Assembly: GCF_036884655.1 (NCBI RefSeq)
Contig: NC_088335.1
Coordinates: forward strand, 46,177,001-46,241,000
Origin: Musa acuminata AAA Group
Taxonomy: Eukaryota; Streptophyta; Magnoliopsida; Zingiberales; Musaceae
Length of the DNA: 64,000 bases
Direction: 5' to 3'
Part shown: piece after piece, positions 49,477-61,706 of the stretch
Layout of the letters: each line of letters starts with the position of its first letter
How positions within the stretch are numbered: position 1 is the stretch's first letter
The notes under the pieces: generated by a model
Databases searched by the model: none
What the model was told of the DNA's origin: nothing
The model's input: the letters and a program-made list of their open reading frames with translations, nothing else
Translations under genes and position numbers: made by a program

Positions 49477-51584
49477 ATTCAGTTCAGCATCCTGCTGCAC
49501 ACTGTTTCTGGCTAATAAATGCTGGCATTTCTCAAAACGTGGGGTAAAGGCGTACAGGTGAATGTACAAACTCTTACCTCATAATATATAGGGTTTGCTA
49601 TCAAAATATTTGGTGCGTCGGAGACTGTTGTTGATAAGTAGTATGCTTGTAATGGAAGTCATATTCTAGAATCTAGAAAATGTGGTACTGTGTGAAGGTT
49701 TGGTGAAGTAAAGAGTCGCTTCCATTGAGTTAATTAATTGATACTCTTCCTAGATTATCTTATTAGATACAAACAGGAGTATTTTAACCTTATTGTCATT
49801 ACAAATCAAGCAAAAAGTTTGAGTTGAAGAGGAGAAAAAATTAAGCTGAGACAAATTTGGTCGTGATCCCGGAGAAAAGAATCTTTTACCAAAGGCTCAT
49901 TTTTCATATCAGCAGTTATTATTTTCTTTAAAACTGTGATAGTATCAAAATAGGAATAGAAATTGAAAATTTTCATCCAAGTACATGTGTATTAACTGAT
50001 TGGAGACTTGAAATCATGGGCTCGTAGCTATTTTTATTGTCAACATAATTCATCAGGTTCTCTTGGAGAAATGAAAATATTATCACAATTATGAGACATT
50101 CCCTCCAGCTAATTCTAGTCGTAAGGTTTGTGATGTTATTGCCCTACTATAGCACATTCACACTCAGATCTATGTATTGTCCTATTTTTATAGTCATAAA
50201 CTTTGTGATGTTATTGTCCTATTTATCACACAGATCAGTTGGATCATATTGTCTGACCTGACAACCATATGCTTTTTAGTACCCATGTTAGGGCCTAGTT
50301 GGTAAGAAAGATGGCATTGTTTAAGCTTTACTGGGAACAAGATTTCAACTTTTCTTTCACTCTGTTGTGATGGATCAGAATCATGTTCTCTGCCATTCGT
50401 CCTAGTAATCGGTCACTGAATAGTTGGTCAGTCAGTACAGTCCTTAAGCAGGGCCTGCATGATTCATTAAAGCAACTTGTGAAAGTGACAAGCCAGGCTT
50501 TCTCACCTAATGCTTCTATTTCCTCCCAAGTGAAGGTGCCACTCGATAGTGTTCTTAACTTATTGATGCAGCTGAAGCTTTTCATTTTGTTCTCACTTCT
50601 TAGCTGAAAAGCAAGTCCACCAATGAGAGATTCCTGGTTTTTAGTTGATCATATAATCCATGTATGCTTTGTTATCATATGGTTTCTTTTCATGATAACA
50701 TAAATCATGTTCAGAGCTGCACCCTTGATTTTTCCACATGGAAGAATATGGAATATTAGGATCAGCTTTTTTTTCTTATACTATCTCCCTCTCCATGTGC
50801 TTCATGAACAAGTTAGGAGAGCATATCTTGCCTAGTTTTGTCTATACAACTTTTAAAAGTATATTTTAGAATGTTCTTAAGCAATCATACATGGACTATG
50901 ACCACTTGCTGTTCTATTATACTTTTTTGGTGAACAGGTTGGCTAGTGGCAGACAAGGCTGGCAGATGATGAGGGAAATCATCCTTAAAAGTGCCCCATA
51001 TGTGATCCTATTCTTCCTGTAAGTAGCCAAGGAACAATGATAATGAAATGTTCTCAACCTAACACAAAACAAAGTCATAGATAACCCTAGATTTGTTGCT
51101 GTGTGTGCTTAGCAGGAGAATGGGCAATAAATAATTACATCAACTACTCCTTTTATATAAGAGATAGTTATCACAATGTTCTTAAAAGTTATTTGCCCAA
51201 CTGAGTGCAAACAGAAGGTACCTTAATAATTGAGCACTTTATATCCTGTGAATAGTTGCAGTTCTGGTGCACTTGTCCTTGGATGTCTGCTCCAAGATGG
51301 CTTTCTTGACCAAGAAAAGATTAGCATTGAGGACAGACATCCTATGATGAATTCTCAGTATCTTTTTCTCAAACTTGCCCCTGCCTCCTATCTTCCTCTC
51401 TCCAATACATCTTCTAGTTGATACTAATACAGTAAAAGAAACTCACTCACTCACTGCAATTTTACACATCTGAAAGTTAATAGAATGTCCTCAGGAATTA
51501 GAAATGCTTCTCAATTTCATAAATTTTTCTCAAGAATTATCAGGATAATCTGTTGATTGGACTGAATGATTTTTCCATGAGTTG

Positions 51585-51639
<55 letters not shown>

Positions 51640-52238
51640 TAAATTAGAAGGCCTCTATATTCCTAATGCTCAATAAGGAGCTGCTGTAATTGTTGGAATC
51701 TGTTGTATGTCTACACCATATGTTTTAGTAGCTACTCTATGCTTTTAAAAATATTTCTGATATAAATCACACAGAACCAACTACAAGGAAACAAATGTTT
51801 ACAATTATAGCATAAATAATATGTAGTATTGTACTATGAAAAATGTGATATATATATATATATATACACTTTATAAACAATATTCTTTTGTTCAATTTCA
51901 TTTCTTTTATTATATATATTTATTTATCTTTATACTTAATATGACTACACAAAATAATTGAAGTAAAATACATAAAACTAAGGAGGAGACAGAATGATGA
52001 CTAATATAGTGTGACTAATAAAAGGTGGAGCAAAAGGGTGTGTCCATATTTTTTAGAAAGAGGAGGTGCTAAGATGGAATAATATTTTATTTGGAAATTA
52101 ATATTGTTCCCATTACCAATTATGATTGTCATCAACTAGTTTAAGTTAATGTATATAATGAATTACCTAAAATATGTTTATTATTATTATTATTATTTTT
52201 CAATCAGACTAGTTTTCTACATGATATCATATATATAA

Positions 52239-52269
<31 letters not shown>

Positions 52270-52500
52270 TAATCTTTAACTAATAATCATATCATGGTCA
52301 GTTGGCTTTGATTAATTACTAACGCATGCATCATATGCTAATTTTCAATTTTTGCTATATATATAAATATAAATAAATTAAAAGAAATATGAAGGTCCTT
52401 TTCCAAAAATTTCTCAAAGAAAAGAAAAGAAAAAGAAAAAGAAAAGAAAGCTTCAACATTTAATTTTAATTTTAATTTAGTTAAATTCAAATAATAATAA
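49477..52500. other. spacer after the RBR gene
   Basis: The first 100-200 bases are RBR 3' UTR. At 50.33-50.61 kb both strands hold an open frame (85 codons minus, 74 plus) with a protein-like composition, perhaps a gene fragment, but with no recognisable family. The rest is very AT-rich with TA microsatellites. Confidence 0.45.
51595..51636. repeat. (TA)n microsatellite
   Basis: About 21 TA units. Smaller TA runs follow at about 51849-51866 and 52252-52271. Confidence 0.95.
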
Positions 52501-52842
52501 ATAAATGGAAGGGAATACTCTCTCGTCTCGTCTCGTCTTTCCCATCGCGAGCGAGTGCTCTCTTAGTCTGTAATGTAAATGTAGTTTATGATTGGGGCGT
52601 TGTCCGTCGTGAATCCCCCTTCCGTCTCCGACCCAAACCCTTGATTTGATTTCCTCTCTTTTCCGTCCCGATCCGCAAATCCCACAAGCGGTCTCCGCTT
52701 GTTTCGCGGTCTCGAACGAAATCTTCCGTGGAATTTCGTTCATTCCATCGATTTTCTTGGTTTCCTTTCGGTTCTCCTTCATGCCTTGTTCTCCCGCTTA
52801 AATTCTCTTCATTGATGTTCCTAGTGTTTATCTGAATCTTGA
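52500..52842 (+). other. leader-like exon of a plus-strand transcription unit
   Basis: After kilobases of AT-rich DNA, this block becomes pyrimidine-rich and GC-richer, with TCTCGTCTCGTCTCGTC near its start, as in plant 5' UTRs. It ends at a good donor, GAATCTTGAG|GTATGC. Its only ATGs open short frames (up to 18 codons), so it would be non-coding. The 156-codon minus-strand frame over it is low complexity and judged a shadow. Confidence 0.45.
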
Positions 52843-55151
52843 GGTATGCGAATGGTTGCGATATATGTTTGTAGTTGTTGTTTCTTGCGGTGTGTAAATG
52901 ATTCTGCCCTCTTTTGTGTCTTTCCCTCTTTTTCCTTCCTCGTTCCATGTTGGTAGGTTTATGTGCTAATTTCTTTCGAAACTTGATCTTGCTTGTGGGC
53001 CTTCTTTGATAGCTATGGCCTGTTTTGTTTAGCTTTACAGTGAAGCCTCGATGCACGTTGTTCTCTTTGACAAGCAGTCGTTGGAGAGCTGTGTGCTACA
53101 TTTTATAGAGATAGTCTGACATGTACTGGTAGCAGACTCTGTAGGTCTTTGTGTTGGGTTTTAACTGCTTAATTACCCATATTGAGTTGAACTGAGATGG
53201 AAAGGCCAGTCAATTCCAACTGGCTGTTCTATCTAAATTTGTAAGAGTTCAACCGAGATGTTGAATCATGGAAGATAATAAAAGATGAAAATTGCCCTTA
53301 GTTTTGATGTCACTGAAAGTAGATTAAAAATTTCAGTATAAATGTGGTATCTCGGGATACACATTCAACACTAGATATGTTGATGTAATTTGTAAATGTA
53401 TTATAAGTGTGGGTTCTGGTAAGGATCAATCTTCACAAATTTAAATTAGGAAATACATTTCGTTAAGAAAAAGGTTGAGTTGGCTTTGACAACTCTGATT
53501 TTGGCTGAAAATAATCATATGACATGTATCCTTTTTTTTATTTAACTGCTATAATACTTTTAAAAATGAGGGCCAACAAAATTGTACATGTTGGTATTTT
53601 AACTCTCACCGATCTATAATTTTTACAATTAATTATTTTAAGGAAATTTTTGTTGTAATGTACTAGGTGATGGTTTTTTCTTTATCAACTGTCTTTTTTC
53701 ATGTGCTTAAATGAACATCATAATACACACTACTTAAATGGGGTTACTTTTGTCTTTCTATTCTATGCCATCTCAGAGATAAACAAAGATTACTTATTCT
53801 AGTTTTTGTAGACTGATATTAAGGTGATTATGTGATGGCCAAAAATGCATATTTCTTTATTTTTGTTGGTTTTTATTTCAGTCAAGAACAGAGTATGAAG
53901 TATCATTCAGTTCTGTCCAAGATTTTTAAGACTTACAAGATAAAGATTCCTGGAAATTCAGTGCTGAGGCATCTATGAATTAAGCTTAAGCATCGTAACC
54001 CCGCTTCAGCTACTTTCATTTTTTGAATCTTATGTCTATCTCATCTTTTTCACTCTCCCTAGAGTCTCAACTTCACCCTCCAGGTGCTGCTTTCTCCTAA
54101 GCTTGTGAAGTTGAATTTTCTTATTTTATAATAAACCAGTACATGATATTTTCTTTATCGAATTTATGGTCTTTTTTTTTTGGGTGCTGTAACAGAAAAT
54201 CTCGCATGGGCTAAATTGGGAGAGATTAAGTGATTATATTTGATATGGATTTGAAATATTGCCTTTATGGTTACATATGGGATAGGCTATTGGCTCCCCA
54301 GGCCCTATTTGCATGAGGTCTTCATAATGCTGTGTAGATCCACAATCATGCCAGAATTGTGACAGGTGGCTTTTGATGATTTTAGGTAACAGATGGACAT
54401 AAGGTGTTTTATGACATAATGGACACAAGATCATCCATCTCTACTCCGTTTTTACATTGGGGGTGAGATTTTTTAACAATAACAATCATTATCTACTATG
54501 TGTTTTATGACATAATCATTAACCAACAATCATCCTCTCTAGATCCTGCATCAATCTTTAAATTTCTGTACATCGATTCTAAGCAATCAAGTTTCTTCCA
54601 ATGCAGGATCTATAGAGTATCAATATATGGAAATTCAAAATTGGATTGTTTGGGAACACAAAAGACCCATATCCCATTGCCTTGTCCATATATCATTTGG
54701 TGTTTGAAAGTTTAGTCAGTTTTAAAGTAATTACAATGATCTCATATCAATTAGACTCGACACATTGTTTGATGATTTTGATTGTATTAATTTCTTGATC
54801 ATATTTTAACAAACATCACTCTGCTGATAATTTGTATGCTTTTGAAAGTTCAATATTAGAAGGAAAAGAAAAACTTCCCTTTTGAATCTTGTCTCATCAT
54901 TATCAAAACAATATGTATTCAACAAATAAACTTGCACAAATGGTATGCATCGGCAATATCATCACAAAATACTAATTTAACCCTCTCGAAATCAGTGATG
55001 ATGTTGTTTTTTTTTTAGTTTGTTAACTGAATATTTCTCCTCTTTATGAATAACAAGATCCTGTCATGTGTACAAGATCAAATCCTGAATCAGTTCACAG
55101 CCATCTTGTTTCAAGTAGATGTGACATATTCTTTGTTGATTTTGATTTGTA

Positions 55152-55400
55152 ATTCTTGATTACAACTCAACACAACATCATGTTGCTAATATTTATTTTC
55201 TTGGCTTTCCTAGCTTTTCCTGTCTATGTCACTTTTTGAAAGAACTATCGGCACTGTTTATAAAACTTGGAAGAACCAAAGTATTCATTCTTGATTATAA
55301 CTCGACACGAGTTCATGTTGCTGGTTATTGATTTTTTTTCTTTCCTAGCTTTTCCCATCTATATCATTTGTTAGAACTACTATTGCCCCAGAAAATTTAT
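55152..55400. repeat. two-copy tandem duplication, unit about 135 bp
   Basis: Copy 1 starts near 55152 and copy 2 near 55287. Shared blocks are ATTCTTGATTAYAACTC, TTCATGTTGCT-like words and TTTCCTAGCTTTTCC. It lies in the likely leader intron of the unit that starts at 52.5 kb. Confidence 0.85.
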
Positions 55401-55557
55401 GAATCACCAAGGAGGAGCCTTCATTGTCAGGGAGTGTATTACCCTTTGCATGCTAGTAAGAATAAATGCTGTTGATGTCAGTCTCGACTGAGTCAATCTG
55501 TTGTTTGGTGAGAGAATTCAGTCTTTCTCTCTTTCTTTTAGGCCAGTCCCTAGCCGA

Positions 55558-57798
55558 ATGGGAGCTAGGAAGTATGAAGCATGCAAGTTTGAAGTATGGG
55601 GATCTTCTGTTGACGATGAAATTTTGTTGTAGTTTGTAGAATATATTTTCATGCATAATACTTCAATATACTGAACTGACAGAATTTGACCATGAAGTTT
55701 TATACTGCACGCTTTCAGAGCATAAATGAAAAGAGACATTTCAGCTTTAGTGTCTGGTGGAGGGCCACAATCAGGCACCGAGAGATCATGATTGAGTGTT
55801 TATTGACAAAGATTGCTAATCTGTCATAGTATTACTATATAAAAATATTAATCTATTGATCTTCGCTTTCCTCATGCAGGAGATGGAAACTCTGTGAGCC
55901 CACCACTGCAATGCTTGATGGATGTCCAATTGTTTCTTGTTCAAGTTGTCCAACATTGATTGTTTCCCCTCTCAACTCACAGGATCACAGCAAAATCCTT
56001 CTTTGGTACATCTCTAGATTGCTCTTTTTCTTGCTCTCTCTAGATTATTTATATGACTTGTTAGTTCATTGATCATAAACACTTTTACTTCCTAAGTTGT
56101 GCTATATCCATGTCTCGTCAAAGGAGTTTTGATCAAAACATATAATCTATATAAAAATCTGTGAAAACAAATGACATTTAAGTTTTTGCATCTCTCCTTG
56201 GTTATGCATGTCAAAAAAATGTTCTGTATCCTAGATAAACATGGCCTGAAATGTTAGGAATACTAGCATAGTCAGTTAGCTTAAAATTTTCAATCTTATT
56301 TTTGTACTAAGGCTCATCCTCTATCATACAAGAACGATGATATTAGATATGTAAGAAATTTCTCACAAGATAGTGTCTATGTTTTAGCTTTGTAACAATT
56401 GATGTATAATAACATTTCAGAGGAAATCATTGCAGAAAAATAATGGTTCATTCTCATTTATTCTTCAATGGATATAAATAGGCATATGAATAAGATCTAA
56501 ATAATATAGTGTTTAATGTGTAAAATATATTCATAATTAACAGAAAATCTCAATCCGGCAATAGTTGTTAAGAAAAATATCAGCTCAATCAATCAGGTGA
56601 ATCTTCATTTGTCAGTTTTTACGCAATGGATTACCAATTTTCAATCATTAGAGACTTATCAACCTATTTCCATCACATTAGGGGAATTTATCAAACAATA
56701 TCCGAGGCAAGCCATGTAAACAGTGCCTATTTCTCTCTATTTTGGCACAATATATTTTTTATATCCTTTTTCCTAATAATGTCCATGTACAACTTCTGAT
56801 CTACAATCAACCTAATGATATGACAAGGGACATGACCTTCCCATCTTTTAGGACTTTAAACAATGGAAGTAAAGCAATGCCATGATCAAACATTGTCGTA
56901 GGGCATGGGGTGGAAGAAAACAAAGGAGTTGATTGCTTAAGATACCAAATGAATTTAAATCTCATGTTGTAGGACCCTTGAGCAGTAGAGATCACTTTGA
57001 TAGACACACTGGTTGGGCTCTTGGGGAACATCAAGTGGGAGGTGGCCCCCTCTTGGATAAGCCTCTTGTGTGCATTTTGAGACTAATCATTGTCATTCCT
57101 TTCTTATTCCTCAAGCTTTCCTCTTCATCCATCAATTATTGGAGAGCTATCTCTTCATCTACTTGATTTGCATACTAATTTACACCTATTTTAGAAAGAC
57201 AAGGATCAGGCACACATGTTAGTCTATTATGGTTTGAGGACATATCATGCCTATGTTTGGGTTGTAGAAGAAAGAAAATATAGGATTGTGATTTTTTTCT
57301 TCTTTTTATCCTTTATTCTTCCCAAGATCAAGAACTCCCCATAAGTTGAATCTTTTAGGACTATTTTTTAGAATTATAACTTTAGAAATACCTAAAATCT
57401 AAGATAAGACATCCAAGTAATTAGCACATTGTATGCACAAATGGTAGTATACATGATTGCATAATATCTGTGTGTTAAAGGAGTAAATATATAATTCAAC
57501 ATGAAGCAAACCTTTTTTAACTCTCTTCTTTTTCATATTTATGCCGAAATCTAGCATAAAAAAAGACATCTTTAGACATAATTAATCAAGCAAAAACATA
57601 AAAATATGAAATTCAAAGAATTTTTTTTTTCCCTAGAGAAAGACTCCTAACTATCCCCAATTCGTCAATGATGATTATCCGATCATTATTTTTACGCATA
57701 ATAAGAGATTTTATTGCCTGTACAGCTACAAGTATGCCACTCATAAGGATCAATGGAAGCTCTACAAATGGAATTATGAAGCTCGGAACGCATTTTAG
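55558..57798 (+). CDS. candidate small Cys/Trp-rich protein, unknown family
   Basis: Tentative three-exon model for 89 residues: 55558-55628, 55880-56005, 57726-57798. A good acceptor (TTTCTTTTAG) precedes the first exon at 55541. The second exon follows TTCCTCATGCAG and ends at TG|GTACAT. The third follows CCTGTACAG and ends in TAG. Both joins keep the frame. The peptide begins MGARKYEACKFEVWGSS, has a cysteine-rich centre (CPIVSCSSCP) and ends QWKLYKWNYEARNAF. C-x-x-C spacing could bind zinc, but I recognise no family. The donor of the first exon (TT|GTAGTT, or GTTGTA three bases earlier) is weak. The leader-like block at 52.5-52.84 kb would be its 5' UTR. It could instead be a long non-coding RNA. 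Confidence 0.35.
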
Positions 57799-58329
57799 GA
57801 GCTTCTTCTGATGAACAGTGAGTTAAGTCAGGACATGAAGCAATTTATTTTTTCCTTAAGATAAATTCCATAAGATATCAGAGAAAGCTGCACTCATGTA
57901 TGTCGACAAGTGGTGCTCGAGCACTCATTTTACAGAAGATGTTGTAGATGTTTGTTAATTTACATTATTATTTTATGAAAATATCATGAGTGTATTGATC
58001 ACTAGACTGAGAAATATCAAGCAATTGATCTCTTGAGTACACATTTTTTGAGCAGAAATAGATCTTTAGACGTAATTCATAAGAAATACATCTTTTGAGC
58101 AGAGCAAAATAAATACAGTATTCATTCAGCAGAAAATGAGCTCATTCAAAACCACTCACATGACATCAATCATCAATGTATAGGGTTTTTGTGTCTTAGA
58201 GAGAGAGAGAGAGAGAGAGAGAGAGCATTCACCATCATGGTCTCTAGATCTAAATTGATGACAACAGTATCACCTGAAGCAAAACCAAATACTATTATAT
58301 TCCCACAAGGGGATCGCATATAACAGCAG
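57799..58329. other. spacer between convergent transcription units
   Basis: Short AT-rich stretch that should hold the 3' ends of both neighbours. It contains a (GA)n run at 58198-58225. Confidence 0.5.
58198..58225. repeat. (GA)n microsatellite
   Basis: About 14 GA units just downstream of the HD-Zip stop codon, probably inside its 3' UTR. Confidence 0.95.
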
Positions 58330-59265
58330 TCATGCTGCGTGGTGGGCGAAGGGGTTGAAGAAGCGAGGCCTCGAGGCCGGCAAGGGAGAACCAGTCTCAG
58401 CGCCGCCGATGACCTTCTTGCACGACGGACACATCGCCGGGATTTGCATGTGCCTCGTCGCCGAGAGCTTATGCGACTTCTCGAGATCCTGCAGCTCCTT
58501 CTGCAGCCTCCTCTTCTCCTCGGTCAGCGTCTCGCAGCATCGCCTGAGGAACTCCAGCTCCACCTCCGTTTTCTTGAGCTTGGTCCTGCAACAAGATCCA
58601 AGTGATATGAAGTCGTTCTAAGGAACCGAGGGCTTCTAATTCAACTCTGGAACACCAATCTTCACCACCTCGCTCTCCTGTTCTGGAACCACACTTCCAC
58701 CTGCCGAGGCCGAAGGTTCAGCTGCTTAGCCAGAGCTTGCTTTTGTTTCTGACAGTAGAAAGAGATCATTCAAGTTAGATCACAATCTTAATTTTCTTGG
58801 CAGGATTTCGTCTTTGATTCAAACCGGATTGAGACTGCTGTGCTCCTTAAACTTGTCTTCCAAAAGGGAAGACTGCTCCTTGGTGAGCCTGAGCTTCTTC
58901 CTAGCACCGCTGTCTTCCTCCTCCTCGTCGCTGATCCGGGACGAAACCTTTTCCACCTCCTCGCTCCTTACATCGTCCTCCCTCTTAATCTTGCAGGGAT
59001 GATGACTCTGAGGAGGAGGAGGAGAGTGCCTGCTACCAATATCTCTACCCATCTCAACTTCCACCGAGGCACAGACGTCGCCGGGGAGTGCGAGGGTGAG
59101 AGAGGGCTCAAGTGCCTTGGCAGTCGAAGAAGATCTTTGCAGCTCGAGTCCAGAGCTCGAATGGGGACGACTACCGATCGAGAGATCGCTTCTCCCATCA
59201 TAACTCAGCGTAAGAGAAAGGCCAGTGTGGGGTGTATCATCTCGATCATGGTCATCCATGGCCAT
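58330..59265 (-). CDS. class II HD-Zip transcription factor
   Basis: Three exons on the minus strand, 258 residues: 59265-58825, 58748-58669, 58585-58330; phases close. Class II HD-Zip proteins bind CAAT(C/G)ATTG as dimers and mostly repress, in shade, auxin and leaf-polarity responses. Seen here: EAR-type repression motifs LSLTL (16-20) and LTLAL (56-60), an acidic stretch (113-118), a homeodomain (about 121-179; [10 protein letters not shown], helix 3 [16 protein letters not shown]), a leucine zipper (180-215; [15 protein letters not shown]) and the redox-type cysteine motif after it. That motif reads CPSCKK (226-231), whereas class II usually has CPSCE. The intron positions inside the homeodomain fit the family. 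I chose ATG 59265; 59259 is also in frame, and 59379 would add 38 Arg-rich residues from the leader. Confidence 0.94.
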
Positions 59266-59619
59266 AGGTGGGGATCTTCTTCTTCTTCTTCTTCCTCTAT
59301 TATGCTTGAGCTTGTCAAGGAAGGAAGGAAGAAAGGAAGGGAAGGGAGGAGCGAGGGATGCGAGATGTATTTGAATCATGGGATAGTGATGATGGTGATA
59401 CGGAGAAGCTTAAAGGCATGACGCACCATGACATAGGTTGACCTCGAAAGGTCGAGAGAGAGAGAGAAGAAAAGGCGAGGAGAGTTGAGGCGCAAAACCA
59501 CGGCGGTGTAAATAAGATGATGGAAACCATTAGAGGGAAGGAGAAAGAGAGGATGGATTGCTTGTGGTTTCAAGAATCAAGAACCTCTTTTTCTTCCTTA
59601 TTTTTACTGTATATATATG
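59266..59619 (-). promoter_or_regulatory. 5' leader and TATA box of the HD-Zip gene
   Basis: On the minus strand a TATA box (CATATATATA) lies at about 59619-59609, giving a leader near 310 bases that includes GAAGAAGAAG and CT/GA tracts. The position and the clear TATA support it; the start site is inferred. Confidence 0.5.
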
Positions 59620-60203
59620 GCTACATTTATTGTCTTTTATGCCATTTTCAACTTCATGCATCATCGAGCAATCAACTAACCCACCAATTATGTCTTTATT
59701 AACCAAACGGAATTGATCAAAAGAAAATTGCGTGGAAGTTTCATGCCATTTGATGGGGGGTGTTTCAACGATGATGATGCCAGCAATATGAATGAAGCTT
59801 ATTATTAATGTATAAAAAATTGTCACTTGTCTATCCACCAAGGAAATTTGTGAGTTCATATTTTATTTTATTTGATAATTAATGTTTTTCCTTTAAATTG
59901 CTAATTCGTACTATAAAATTCGGGTTATTCGGGTTAGGGTTATCTGACTGACTTAAATATCAAAATAATATTTTATAATTTCTGTAAAGAATAAGTGATG
60001 AAGGAATATTTTGATCCTACGACTTTATGATAATTATCGATCAACTATCTATCTTATTTTTATTTGTTAGATGATGTTTTGAATTCTCAACAATGGATAA
60101 TTATTGAATTCAGACTTATATTTTATAGACATGCTCCTCATGTTTGCTGCCTTCAAGTATTATTATATGTAGTTGATTTCTTAGCACATTAAAGCATTTG
60201 GAG
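59620..60203. other. upstream region of the HD-Zip gene
   Basis: AT-rich; nothing recognisable beyond likely promoter sequence. Confidence 0.4.
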
Positions 60204-60561
60204 ATTAATTATAGATTATCCCTGTAATTAGCTACCTTTAACATCTTGGTCCTTACGCTTTTAAAAATTATATTAAGATCTCTATACTTATGAAAATGAA
60301 ATATTTAATCTCATTTCTCCTCACGCTATCAACTCTATTAACAAAAATATCATAGGGTTTACCAATAAATATGTGCTGATTTTATCACACTTTAGTTTAT
60401 CACTTAGCACATGTAACATTTTCATCCGCAGAGTCGATGACGTGAGGAAAATTAAATAATTTATTTTCGATAAAAATCCTAATATAACTTTTGAAAGCAT
60501 ATGGATCGAGATACTAAAGATAACTAATTCTAGTCGATAATATACGATCAGTTAAAATTAG
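60204..60561. mobile_element. foldback (MITE-like) element A
   Basis: The left arm (about 60204-60350) and right arm (about 60415-60561) are inverted copies of each other. Both carry a TTATATTARGAT core and a CTCACG..ATC.ACTCT block. No coding sequence. It resembles element B at 61268 over the left arm. Confidence 0.75.
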
Positions 60562-61267
60562 GAGTCCTTTCTCTTTCTTTTAACTCATTTTATCCTCTCT
60601 AATCAAGGATGGTTGGGTAAAATAATGCTCGGTCAATTCTTCCTTCGATACAATAATTGCATTACTTGTTTCAAGTCAAAAGAACAAGGAGAAGAAGCAT
60701 TTGTGCTATTGGGATGTGATGAATCTTTTTATGCACTCACAAAAGAAAAATGTTGCTTTCATGATAACCACAGTGCACCACAGGATGGATGACTGGACTT
60801 CATTGGAGGAAGACCAAATGCTGCGTTAGAATCCAACCCTAGCTGAAGTTGTCATGAGTGTTTGTCTACACTTCCCACTTCCCACCTAAACAGCATCCCA
60901 AGAATGAGTAAGAGGTGGATAGATAATGCAAAATAACAACTTTCACTGAGATTTCATGCTTTGTTTGCTTGTCTGCAATGGCAAAAGTTTGTGTTGTTTG
61001 TCTGAAATATAATGAGGGGCTGTGTTATTTCTCACAGTGAGTTGGTAAGGTGGTAAAGTTGTTTCATTTTACTATGCCAATAAATTCATTGCATTGATGT
61101 ATGAGGCTTTATAGGAAATGCAACCAAGCCTTAAGTATGCTTGTTGTGAGATGAAAAGTCTTTTAGAGGAAAAGAGAGATGCATATTAAATGCAATGTGT
61201 TTACTATATACATAGGGCCTATATAAGGCCATGCCTTTTATCATGGGGGATTGGATGATAGGATGGG
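60562..61267. other. spacer between the two foldback elements
   Basis: AT-rich with no gene. CAATAATTG at 60651-60659 is an HD-Zip I-type site, noted but probably chance. Confidence 0.4.
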
Positions 61268-61706
61268 CTAATTATAGATTAACTTTTATATTTGAATCTT
61301 ATTAATATCATGATATCTATACTTCAAAAAATTATATTGAGATTCCTATAATTCTGAAAATAAAATAAATAATCTTAATCTTATTTGCCTTAACGCTATG
61401 AACTGCATTAGTGAAAAACATAATATATGATACCATATGTTAGATCAGTATAAAAATAATGAGCAAAAAGATAATTTTATTTATAGTGACTTTACTAATA
61501 AAAAAATTAATTTCAACATCACATGTGCTGAAAATGAAAGAGATGTTGAAATTATCCTTTTGCATACCACTTTCGCATCGATAGTATCACATGTTATATA
61601 TTTCATCAATGTAGGTGACGACGTTAGGATAAATAAGATTATTTGTTTCGCTTTCAGAATAATGATAGTTATTAGGGTTCAAGTATATAAGATAATATAT
61701 AATTAG
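61268..61706. mobile_element. foldback (MITE-like) element B
   Basis: Ends are CTAATTATA at 61268 and its inverse TATAATTAG at 61706. The arms pair for over 100 bases: the left reads TTATATTTGAATCTTATTAA, and the reverse of the right gives TTATATACTTGAACCCTAAT. Its 89-codon frame is non-specific. The same family as element A. Confidence 0.8.

Noticed and set aside
50328..50607. Overlapping 74- and 85-codon frames on both strands
   Set aside because: Protein-like composition, but no recognisable family and no convincing splice context.
52586..53056. 156-codon minus-strand frame
   Set aside because: Basic, low-complexity, antisense to a typical 5' UTR-like block with a good plus-strand donor.
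60651..60659. CAATAATTG HD-Zip-type binding site upstream of the HD-Zip gene
   Set aside because: One 9-mer in AT-rich DNA is expected by chance, and class II prefers C or G at the centre.
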